From contig NZ_JACTAH010000001.1 of the NCBI RefSeq assembly GCF_014489115.1, positions 1,302,001 to 1,366,000 of the forward strand: DNA of 64,000 bases, in the 5' to 3' direction. A program made the translations under genes and the position numbers. The notes beneath the pieces are model-generated. The model saw only the letters and a program-made list of their open reading frames with translations. It had not been told where the DNA came from and did not search any database. The DNA is from Thauera sedimentorum (GTDB taxonomy: Bacteria > Pseudomonadota > Gammaproteobacteria > Burkholderiales > Rhodocyclaceae). Every line of letters starts with the position of its first letter. Positions within the stretch are counted from its first letter, which is position 1. Below are positions 24,501 to 31,658 of this stretch, one piece after another.

Positions 24501-24704
24501 AACGATCAGCTTGAGCGGCAGCTGCTGGCCACGGATCTCGCCGTGCGCACGCACCACCCCGGCCAGCGTGCATTCGTCGGTGAGCGCCAGTGCGGTGTAG
24601 CCCAGTGCTGCGGCCTGCCGGACAAGCTCCTCGGGGTGGGAGGCGCCGAGCAGGAAGCTGAAGCAGGACAGGCAGTGGAGTTCGGCATAAGGAGGGCTGT
24701 TCAC
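21507..24704 (-). CDS. dnaE2: error-prone DNA polymerase DnaE2
   Basis: This is a DNA polymerase III alpha paralogue (1065 residues) used for translesion synthesis in the SOS mutasome together with ImuA and ImuB. The N-terminus is a PHP domain (YAELHCLSCFSFLLGASHP). The polymerase core has the catalytic PDIDVDFEHDRREEV, and a helix-hairpin-helix and an OB fold follow at the C-terminus. The family N-terminus sets the start at GTG 24704. A LexA-type box and a TATAAT lie directly upstream, leaving almost no leader, so the mRNA may be leaderless. A longer frame to 24761 would be coding across the box and is rejected. imuA and imuB are 10 kb away. Confidence 0.93.
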   Translation of the reverse strand: MNSPPYAELHCLSCFSFLLGASHPEELVRQAAALGYTALALTDECTLAGVVRAHGEIRGQQLPLKLIVGSRVLLEDGTGLVLLAAERGGYGRLSRLISRGRRAAPKGEYRLSRADLEDGLPGCLALLLAPADGASLEARLAEQADWLGRCFPGRAWIAVDCPCGPDEQARQGTVQAVARRTGLPVVAATGALMHEAARRELADVLTAIRLRTPLAEAGLALAANAERRLHHPAELARRLPAEWLAESLVVAGRCTFSLDELRYEYPEELVPPGESAASWLRRLVEGGLAWRYGPAGHRPQVAAPGHDCRPSPADDPAPPRVRGMVEHELALIAELRYEPYFLTVHDIVHFARSVGILCQGRGSAANSVVCWALGITEVHPEQGIMLIERFISRERNEPPDIDVDFEHDRREEVIQYLYRKYGRERAALAATVISYRPRSALRDVGRALGLDEPRIERLTRGQQWFDGRQIAPERLREAGLDPASPVARRLTDLVHTLLGFPRHLSQHVGGFVIARGRLDELVPVENAAMDGRTVIQWDKDDLDTMGLLKVDVLALGMLSALRRSLALLSEWEQRTVTMADIPREVPAVYDMLSAADAIGVFQVESRAQLTMLPRLKPRTFYDLVVEVAIVRPGPIQGGMVHPYLGARERAARGEDPLDGVRGEIRPVLERTLGVPIFQEQVMQLAMAAAGFTPGEADQLRRSMGTWRGKGELDRYRQKLMAGMAKNDYPAEFAERLCRQIEGFGSYGFPESHAASFALLVYCSAWIKRFHPAAFLCGLLNSQPMGFYSPSQLIQDARRHDVPVLPPDVCHSRWESTLAPSAATADGATRPPPAVRLGLHLVKGFNAAAAVRIVAAREERPFADVADLADRAALDAAELRILASGGALAGLAGHRRQALWQAAGDVSLPGVLHGAPRNEARLALPAASEAQEIVADYARLGFTLGRHPLALLREHLAAMRFLSAQQITACQDRQLARAAGVVTCRQRPGTAKGTLFVTLEDETGLINVIVRPELLEAQRRELLGARLLGVYGQISRQGKVVHLVAGRVVDHSALLGQLEARSRDFH

Positions 24705-24706
24705 AG

Positions 24707-24722
24707 CTGTAATTATATATAG
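24707..24722. promoter_or_regulatory. LexA (SOS) box for dnaE2
   Basis: CTGTAATTATATATAG fits CTGT-N8-ACAG with one mismatch. On the minus strand it contains TATAAT at 24717-24712, so LexA would cover the -10. It ends three bases upstream of the GTG. Confidence 0.72.
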
Positions 24723-24905
24723 CTTTCGACTGAGAGCAGGGGATCTGCAGGCGCGCTCCACTGCTACCCCGGCGCGTCGTCCAGCATGCGTTCAGCAACT
24801 GTCAAATCCTTGCCACAAGCGCTGCAGCGCCGCTTGACACTCCGAGCGGCGGCAGGGTATTACCTCGGTTACAAAAAAACACATGAACGCATCAGGGGTT
24901 TTGGG

Positions 24906-25859
24906 ATGGGGGAAAAAATCTCTGCGTGTCTGCATGCGGCCATGCTCGTGGCCGCGACGCTGCTCGCGTCCACCGCGGTCGACTGCGCCCGGGCCCAGCA
25001 GGCCCAGGCCAGATGGACCATTGGCTTCGCGCAGGACACGCTGGGCAACGACTGGCGCCGCGCGCAGACCGAAGGCCTGGCCCGTGCCTTCTCCCGCCAT
25101 CCCGAGGTCCGCTTCCGCCATACCGACGCAGACGGCAACACTGCCCGCCAGGTGCAGGACATCGAGCAACTGGTTGCCGAGGGCATCGACCTGCTGATCA
25201 CCAGTCCGCGCGACGCCGAACTGATGGCGCCGGTCATCGACCGGGTACGTGCCCGCGGCGTGCCGGTGGTGCTGCTCAGCCGGCGCACCAGCGGTGACAG
25301 CCACAACGTCTTCATCCGCGCGGACAACCGCCAGATCGCCCGCCAGGCGGCCGCCCATCTGGCGCAGCGCCTGGGTGGCAAGGGCCGCATCCTGATGCTG
25401 CAGCACATTCCCACCACCACGCCGGCCATCGAGCGCACCGAGGGCTTCATGGATGAGCTGGCCAAGCACCCGGGCCTGAGCGTGGTCGCGGTCCGCCGGG
25501 CCGACTCATTGCGCGACAAGGCCATCCTGGCGGTCGAGCAGGTCCTCGCCGAAGGCATCGCCTTCGACGCCATCTACGCGCAGAGCGACAGCATGGCCGC
25601 CGGCGCCCGCGCCGCACTGCGAAAGCGCGGCATCGACCCGGCCAGCATCCCGACCGTGGGCATCGACTACATCGCCGAGGCGCGCGAAGCCATCCGCGCC
25701 GGCAAGCAGGACGCTTCCTTCCTCTACCCGACCTTCGCCGAGGAAGGAGCCGACGCCGCCATGCGCATCCTGCGCGGCGAGCCCGTCCCTCGCGAGATCG
25801 TCGTGGAGTCGAAGAAGATTACCCGTGACAACGTTGAACGGATCGAACCGATCTTCTGA
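24906..25859 (+). CDS. periplasmic sugar-binding-type (type I) solute-binding protein
   Basis: This is a 317-residue exported binding protein of the RbsB/TorT-like type I fold. A signal peptide (residues 1-30: charged MGEKIS, hydrophobic AAMLVAATLLAS, cleavage after ARA) precedes two Rossmann-like lobes. It contains the family elements WTIGFAQDTLGNDW, LITSPRDAELMAPVIDR, VVLLSRR and IPTVGIDYIAEAREAIR. No ABC permease or ATPase is next to it. Only one base separates its stop from the ATG of a GGDEF-EAL membrane protein, so the likely job is sensing, with ligand-bound protein modulating that enzyme. The ligand is unknown. The start is chosen by the signal peptide and the AGGGG upstream. Confidence 0.85.
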   Translation: MGEKISACLHAAMLVAATLLASTAVDCARAQQAQARWTIGFAQDTLGNDWRRAQTEGLARAFSRHPEVRFRHTDADGNTARQVQDIEQLVAEGIDLLITSPRDAELMAPVIDRVRARGVPVVLLSRRTSGDSHNVFIRADNRQIARQAAAHLAQRLGGKGRILMLQHIPTTTPAIERTEGFMDELAKHPGLSVVAVRRADSLRDKAILAVEQVLAEGIAFDAIYAQSDSMAAGARAALRKRGIDPASIPTVGIDYIAEAREAIRAGKQDASFLYPTFAEEGADAAMRILRGEPVPREIVVESKKITRDNVERIEPIF

Positions 25860-25860
25860 C

Positions 25861-28725
25861 ATGCCCCGTTTATTCCGTCTGACCCACAGGCTGCTCCTTC
25901 TCTGGTTCGCTTCGGTCGCCGCGGTGCTCGGAGTATCGGGCGTCGCCTTCCTGATGTTCGAAGAGCACGAGATCGAGACCGAGCGGCGCGCCCGCATCGA
26001 GGCCGCTTTCGCCGTACTGCAGAACCACGTCGACCAGCGCGCGACCCTGCTCGGACGATCGGCGGCCACCATGGCCAACCGCCCCGGGGTGGTGGCCACC
26101 ATCGGCCTGTACGCCAACTACTTCGACCCCGAGGCGGACAACGCCGCGGTGTTCGACACGCCCGCACGCGAGCTTGCGATGGAGCTTGGCGAACTCGCAC
26201 GTGCTGCCGGCGCAAGCTGGGCATCGGTCATCGGCCCGCACGGCCCGGTGAGCGCCTACTGGCGCCACGGCGACGAGGACCACAAGGCCTACTTCTCGCT
26301 CCGCCCCCAGAGCGCGGAAGTCTATGTCAGCACCGGGGCGGGCGTGCCGTTCCGCGCAATCGACCAGCAGGCCTCGTTCATCGCGCGGGTGACCGCGGTT
26401 GCCGGCGCGGACGTGGGCGACGCAACGGTGGTGACCGCCTGCGCCACCGCGGGCGGTCCGGCCCTGGTGGTCAGGCGGCCGATCCAGGTGGATGCTCAGC
26501 AAGGCAGCCGCGAGTTCGGCCAGGTCATCCTGGGCGCCTGCCTGGACGAAGCCTTCGTGGACAAGGTCGCTGCGCAGGCCGGTGCCGCCTTCGGCATCGT
26601 CGGCGAGCGCAAGCTGTTCAGCGACGCGATGCCGGACATCATTCCGCCGGCAATGGCCGAGCCGCTGGCTTCCCCGGCCCAGCGGGGCGGACTGACCCTG
26701 GCCGGGATGCGCTGGCACAGCGACGAGGTCCACGTGCTGGGTGCCGGGGACTGGCTGCTGGGCGACGGCAGCCGCAATACCGCGATGTTCGTGCTCAGCC
26801 GCCAGCAGCTGTCCGAGCAGCGCAGCGCCTTGTTCACCGCCGGCCTGGCCGGCATGGGGCTGGCCGCTACCGTGGTCTTCGTCGTGGGGCTGCTGTACCT
26901 GCGCCGCAACGTCACCAGTCCGCTGGAACGCCTGGTCGCCGCGGTCGCCAGCTTGCGCGCCGGGCACTACGAGACGGTGGCCGGCGTTCGTCCGGGCGAC
27001 GAGATCGGCGACCTGGTGCATACCTTCAACACCATGACCGAGCAGATCCGCGAACGCGAGAGCGAGCTGCGCCGGCTGTCGCTGGCGGTCGAGCAGAGCC
27101 CCGCGTCGGTCATCATCACCTCGCCGGACGCGAAGATCGAATACGTTAACCCGCGTTTCTCGGAGATCACCGGCTATACCGCGGCGGAGGTCATCGGGCA
27201 GGACCCGGGCTTCCTGAAGAGCGGGCACATGCCCGAGGACGTGTACCGCGAGCTGTGGGACACCATCCGCGCGGGCAAGGTGTGGCGCGGCGAACTGTCC
27301 AACCGCACCAAGGACGGACGCGTCGTCCATGAACAGACCTCGATCTCGCCGATCTTCGACGACAAGGGTGAGATTGCGCATTTCGTCGCGGTGAAGGAGG
27401 ACATCACCCGGCGCAAGGAGGCCGAGGCCTATGTCAACCACCTCGCCTACCACGACGCGCTCACCGACCTGCCCAACCGCCGCCTTTTCCGCGACCGGCT
27501 CAGCCAGGCCCTGCGCCAGCACCAGCGCAACGGCGGCAAGTTTGCCCTGCTGATCCTCGATCTCGATCATTTCAAGGACATCAACGACAGCCTCGGCCAC
27601 ACGGTGGGCGACGAACTGCTGCGCCTGGTCGCCGGCCGGCTGAGCGGCCTGGTCCGCGAGGCCGACACCCTGGCCCGCCTGGGCGGCGACGAGTTCGCCA
27701 TCCTGCAGTCCGGCATCCGCCAGCCTTCGGATGCGGCGGTGCTGGCGCAGAAGATCATCGACTCCTTCCGCGAGTCCTTCGAACTCGGACTGATGCGCCT
27801 GCACAGCAACACCAGCGTGGGCATCGCGGTGCCGACCGGCGACGTGGTGGACGTGGACGACATGATCAGCCGCGCCGACATCGCGCTGTACAAGGCCAAG
27901 GCCGCCGGCCGGGCGGGCTATGTGTACTTCGACGACGCGATGACCGCCCAGGTGCAGAACGACGCCGAGCTCGTGCATGACCTGGCCCGCGCGCTGCAAC
28001 TCGGCCAGCTGTCGCTCGCTTTCCAGCCACAGGTCGAACTGGCCAGCGGGCGCCTGGTCGGGGTGGAATCGCTGCTGCGCTGGCAGCACCCGCAACTGGG
28101 CAACATCCCGCCCATCCGCTTCATTCCGCTGGCGGAGAGCCGCGGCCTGATGCCGGAGATCGGCCTGTGGGTGATGGCCGAGTCCTGCCGCCAGTGGAAA
28201 CGTTGGCGCGATGAGGGGCTGGACGTCGGGCGGGTGGCGGTCAACGTGTCCGCGGTGCAGTTCAAGGGCGGCCGCGGTTTCGAGAGCATGCTGGAAACCA
28301 TCGAGCGCAGCGGCGTGCCGCCGGACGTGCTGGAGATCGAGTTCACCGAATCGGCCTTCGTCGACGTCGGCAGCGACACCCTGGCCTGGATCCGCAACCT
28401 CAGCGAACGCGGGGTGCACTTCGCCATCGACGACTTCGGCACCGGCTATTCCTCGCTGATCATGCTGCGCCAGCTGCGTGCCCACAAGCTCAAGATCGAC
28501 CGCGAGTTCGTCAAGGACATGCTGGCGGACCCGAACGATGCGGCCATCGTGCACGCCACGGTGTCGCTGGCCAAGACCCTGGGCATGACCGTGGTGGCCG
28601 AAGGCATCGAGGAGGCCGCGCAGGCCGACTATCTGCGCGGCATCGGCTGCGACGTTGGCCAGGGCTACCACTTCGCGCGGCCGATGTCTGCCGAGGACAT
28701 CCTGACACGCTACCGTCCGGCGTGA
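25861..28725 (+). CDS. membrane GGDEF-EAL protein with periplasmic sensor, HAMP and PAS domains
   Basis: This 954-residue cyclic di-GMP enzyme has an N-terminal helix (about 11-32) and a large periplasmic region (about 33-320). After a second helix (about 328-350) come HAMP (about 350-405), PAS/PAC (about 412-530), GGDEF (about 540-695) and EAL (about 710-950). The cyclase motif is intact (RLGGDEFA). The EAL domain has ESLLRW (ExLxR), NVSAVQF, EIEFTES, DDFGTGYSS, KLKID, AEGIEE and GQGYHF, so phosphodiesterase activity is expected. It is co-transcribed with a periplasmic binding protein one base upstream, which probably docks on the periplasmic domain. A terminator follows at 28750. Confidence 0.9.
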   Translation: MPRLFRLTHRLLLLWFASVAAVLGVSGVAFLMFEEHEIETERRARIEAAFAVLQNHVDQRATLLGRSAATMANRPGVVATIGLYANYFDPEADNAAVFDTPARELAMELGELARAAGASWASVIGPHGPVSAYWRHGDEDHKAYFSLRPQSAEVYVSTGAGVPFRAIDQQASFIARVTAVAGADVGDATVVTACATAGGPALVVRRPIQVDAQQGSREFGQVILGACLDEAFVDKVAAQAGAAFGIVGERKLFSDAMPDIIPPAMAEPLASPAQRGGLTLAGMRWHSDEVHVLGAGDWLLGDGSRNTAMFVLSRQQLSEQRSALFTAGLAGMGLAATVVFVVGLLYLRRNVTSPLERLVAAVASLRAGHYETVAGVRPGDEIGDLVHTFNTMTEQIRERESELRRLSLAVEQSPASVIITSPDAKIEYVNPRFSEITGYTAAEVIGQDPGFLKSGHMPEDVYRELWDTIRAGKVWRGELSNRTKDGRVVHEQTSISPIFDDKGEIAHFVAVKEDITRRKEAEAYVNHLAYHDALTDLPNRRLFRDRLSQALRQHQRNGGKFALLILDLDHFKDINDSLGHTVGDELLRLVAGRLSGLVREADTLARLGGDEFAILQSGIRQPSDAAVLAQKIIDSFRESFELGLMRLHSNTSVGIAVPTGDVVDVDDMISRADIALYKAKAAGRAGYVYFDDAMTAQVQNDAELVHDLARALQLGQLSLAFQPQVELASGRLVGVESLLRWQHPQLGNIPPIRFIPLAESRGLMPEIGLWVMAESCRQWKRWRDEGLDVGRVAVNVSAVQFKGGRGFESMLETIERSGVPPDVLEIEFTESAFVDVGSDTLAWIRNLSERGVHFAIDDFGTGYSSLIMLRQLRAHKLKIDREFVKDMLADPNDAAIVHATVSLAKTLGMTVVAEGIEEAAQADYLRGIGCDVGQGYHFARPMSAEDILTRYRPA

Positions 28726-28749
28726 TCCGCCACGCCGTTTGATGAGAAG

Positions 28750-28777
28750 ATGGCGCCGTCGGCGCCATTTTCATTTT
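28750..28777 (+). terminator. Rho-independent terminator
   Basis: ATGGCGCC-GTC-GGCGCCAT followed by TTTCATTTT. It separates the signalling operon from the Lon-like gene at 28794. Confidence 0.8.
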
Positions 28778-28793
28778 CTGGGAGAACAACAAC

Positions 28794-31232
28794 ATGGCCG
28801 ACGGTTACAACCGCGCCCCCGACCGCAGCCTCGACCCCGCACGCCTGCGCACCCGCTGCGCGCCGGAGAGCCTGGGCTTTTCCACCACCGATGAACTGCC
28901 CGAGGTCCCCGGCGGACTCGGCCAGGAGCGCGCCGAGGAGGCACTGCGCTTCGGCCTGGCGATGCACCACCCCGGCTATCACGTCTTCGTGCTCGGCGGC
29001 GCCGGTACCGGGCGGCACGCCACCGCCCTGCGCCTGCTGCGCGAAGAGGCGGCCAAGCGGGCGACGCCACCCGACCTGTGCTACCTGCACGACTTCGACA
29101 AGCCGCTCAGCCCGCGCCTGCTCAGCCTGCCCGCCGGTCGCGGCGGGGCATTGCGCGGCGACATGCAGACCTTCATCCGCGAGCTGCGCCCGGCCATCGA
29201 CGCGGCGCTGAGCAGCGAGACCCACGCCAAACGGGTGGAGGCGCTGCAGGAGGCCCACGAGAAGCGCGAGGAGGCCTCGCTGCGCGAGATCGGCCACGCC
29301 TGCGCAGCCGACGGCCTGACCCTGCTGCGCACCCCGCAGGGCTTCGTGTTCGCGCCCACGCGCAACGGCGAAACCCTGTCCGCGGAAGAGTTCGAGGCCT
29401 TGCCCGAAGACGACCGCAAGGCCTGCGAGGCCCTGGTCGACACCTGGAGCGACCGCCTCACCGACCTGCTCAACCAGTTGCCCGACTGGCGCAAGGCCCT
29501 GCACGAGGCCATCGCCCGCGCCGAACGCGACGCGCTGGCGCCCACCGTCACCCACCTGATACGCGGCGTGCGCGAACGCTTTGCCGACCTGCCCGAGGTC
29601 GGCGAATTCCTCGACGCGATCTGCCGCGACCTGCTCGACAGCGGCACCATCTGGCGCGGCACCGGCGAGGAGGGCGAGGAGGAGGACGAAGAGGACGGCA
29701 GCCGCTTCCAGCGCTACCAGGTGAACCTGCTGGTCGATCACGCCGCCACCGAGGGCGCGCCGGTGATCAGCGAGGACAACCCGGGCTTCGGCAGCCTTGT
29801 CGGCCGCATCGAGCATGTCGCCCAGATGGGCATGGCGGTGACCAATTTCACCCTGATCCGTGCTGGCGCCCTGCATCGCGCCAGCGGCGGCTACCTGGTG
29901 CTGGACGTGGAGCGCCTGCTCGGCCACCCCTACGCCTGGGAGGCGCTCAAGCGCGTGCTGCGCAGCGGCGAGATCCGCATCGAGCCGCCGTCCGAGGCGC
30001 AGGGCTGGAGCAGCACGCTCACCCTGGACCCGGCGCCGGTCCCCTGCGACGTCAAGGTGGTGCTGGTGGGCGAGCGCGAGATGTTCTACCTGCTCAACGA
30101 GATGGACCCGGACTTTCCCGAGCTGTTCAAGGTGGCCGCGGACTTCGACGAAGACATTCCGCGCACCGCCGCCAACGAACTGCACTTTGCCGGCCTGCTG
30201 GCCAAGCTGGCGCGCTTGTCCGAGCTGCGCCCATTCGACCGCGCTGCCGTCGCGCGCCTGATCGAGCAAGGCTCGCGCCTCGCCGAAGACGGCGGCCGGC
30301 TGTCGCTGCGTACCCGCCAGTTGGCCGACGTGATGCGCGAAGCCGACCTGCTCGCGCGCCAGGATGGGCAACCGCGGGTGGGGCGCGCGCAGATCGACCG
30401 CGCCATCGCCGCACGCATCCGGCGCTTCGGCCGCTACGCGGAACAGGTGCGCGAGTCCATGCTCGACGGCACCACGCTGATCGCCACCGAAGGCCTGCAG
30501 GCCGGCCAGATCAACGGCCTCGTGGTGGTCGAGCTTGGCGGCGAGCGCTTCGGCCACCCGATGCGCATCACCGCGACGGTGCGCCTGGGCGAGGGCGATG
30601 TGGTCGACATCGAGCGCGAAACCGAACTGGGCGGCGCGATCCACTCCAAGGGCGTGCTGATCCTGTCCGCCTTCCTCGCCAGCCGCTATGCCCGCCACCA
30701 GCCGCTGTCGCTGTCCGCCAGCCTGGTGTTCGAGCAGTCCTACTCGCCGGTGGAAGGCGACTCCGCCTCGCTCGCGGAGTTGTGCGCGCTGCTCTCGGCG
30801 CTGGCCGACGTGCCCATCCGACAGTCGCTGGCGATCACCGGCTCGATCAACCAGTTCGGCGGCGTACAGGCCATCGGCGGCGTGAATGAGAAGATCGAGG
30901 GCTTCTTCGACCTGTGCGCCGCGCGCGGGCTCACCGGCGAGCAGGGCGTGGTCATCCCCACCGCCTGCATCCGCCACCTGATGCTGCGCGAGGACGTGGT
31001 CGAGGCGGTGACCGCCGGGCGCTTCGCGGTGTATGCCGTGGCCACCGTGGACGAGGCGATGGAAGTGCTCACCGGCATGGCCGCCGGCGTGGCCGACAGC
31101 AAGGGCATCATGCCGCGCAACACCCTCAACCACAGGGTCGCCACCGCGCTCACCGACATGACGGCAGCCCGCCATGCCTGGAGCGAAGGCAACGTACGAC
31201 CGCGCAAGAGAGGGCGGCGGCACGAGCACTGA
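28794..31232 (+). CDS. Lon-like ATP-dependent protease (YcbZ/LonB-type)
   Basis: This 812-residue protein pairs an AAA-type ATPase with a C-terminal Lon (S16) protease domain. The P-loop region is GGAGTGRH (68-75), where the usual Lys-Ser/Thr is Arg-His, as often in this subgroup. The middle includes AAA elements such as GYLVLDVERLL and an arginine-rich C-terminal helical part. The catalytic dyad is Ser657 in EGDSAS and Lys700 in GGVNEKIEGF. It lacks the N-terminal LAN domain of housekeeping Lon. The hydrophobic insert of membrane LonB is not evident. Targets are unknown. A 425-bp gap with DnaA-box modules follows. Confidence 0.87.
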   Translation: MADGYNRAPDRSLDPARLRTRCAPESLGFSTTDELPEVPGGLGQERAEEALRFGLAMHHPGYHVFVLGGAGTGRHATALRLLREEAAKRATPPDLCYLHDFDKPLSPRLLSLPAGRGGALRGDMQTFIRELRPAIDAALSSETHAKRVEALQEAHEKREEASLREIGHACAADGLTLLRTPQGFVFAPTRNGETLSAEEFEALPEDDRKACEALVDTWSDRLTDLLNQLPDWRKALHEAIARAERDALAPTVTHLIRGVRERFADLPEVGEFLDAICRDLLDSGTIWRGTGEEGEEEDEEDGSRFQRYQVNLLVDHAATEGAPVISEDNPGFGSLVGRIEHVAQMGMAVTNFTLIRAGALHRASGGYLVLDVERLLGHPYAWEALKRVLRSGEIRIEPPSEAQGWSSTLTLDPAPVPCDVKVVLVGEREMFYLLNEMDPDFPELFKVAADFDEDIPRTAANELHFAGLLAKLARLSELRPFDRAAVARLIEQGSRLAEDGGRLSLRTRQLADVMREADLLARQDGQPRVGRAQIDRAIAARIRRFGRYAEQVRESMLDGTTLIATEGLQAGQINGLVVVELGGERFGHPMRITATVRLGEGDVVDIERETELGGAIHSKGVLILSAFLASRYARHQPLSLSASLVFEQSYSPVEGDSASLAELCALLSALADVPIRQSLAITGSINQFGGVQAIGGVNEKIEGFFDLCAARGLTGEQGVVIPTACIRHLMLREDVVEAVTAGRFAVYAVATVDEAMEVLTGMAAGVADSKGIMPRNTLNHRVATALTDMTAARHAWSEGNVRPRKRGRRHEH

Positions 31233-31300
31233 GCCCGGCTCCGCAGCCTCGCCCGGATCAGGCGCCGCCGCAGGGCGGCGCTCCCGCGCGTGGCTTTACG

Positions 31301-31403
31301 CTTATCCCCAGCGCCCGTGGGCAGAGGTGTGGATAAGCTGTGGGACAGGGCGGGAAGGGACTGAGCGGACGGACTTTTTCCGTGTTGCACAAAAAACGGG
31401 CAG
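31301..31403. repeat. DnaA-box module, copy 1
   Basis: This 103-bp unit aligns without gaps to a second unit 194 bp downstream. It opens with TTATCCCCA (31302-31310, one mismatch to the DnaA box TTATCCACA). A perfect box in the other orientation, TGTGGATAA, follows at 31328-31336. The later half has ACTTTTTC and CGGGCAG, shared with copy 2. Confidence 0.7.
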
Positions 31404-31494
31404 GCGGGGCCCGGGGGTTTGGAACGGGGCAGAAAGGGGCCGTTTCCCGCCCACCGGCCGGTGTTCCGGGCCTGTGCTGTGGAAGATTTGCCGG

Positions 31495-31597
31495 CCTATC
31501 CCCAGCATCCGTGGGCAGGCTTGTGGATAAGCTGTGAGGGCGTGCGCCATCCCGTTGAGCGCACTGAGTTTTTCATGCCTGCTCAATTTTCGGGCAG
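31495..31597. repeat. DnaA-box module, copy 2
   Basis: The second 103-bp unit has CTATCCCCA at 31496-31504 and a perfect TGTGGATAA at 31522-31530, with the same spacing as copy 1 (26 bases from the start of one box to the next). The whole 425-bp gap (31233-31658) holds these two units and no gene that I can support. Only short GC-rich frames cross it. Confidence 0.7.
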
Positions 31598-31658
31598 CTC
31601 GGTCGTGCGCCATCGCGCGTAGAATCGGGCGTTTCCGCCGCATTGCATCGTCCAGCGC

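Noticed and set aside
31233..31658. Possible full chromosomal origin (oriC) at the DnaA-box modules
   Set aside because: No dnaA, dnaN, gidA or rpmH nearby and no AT-rich unwinding stretch. Only four boxes are present, so I report it as a DnaA-box region only.
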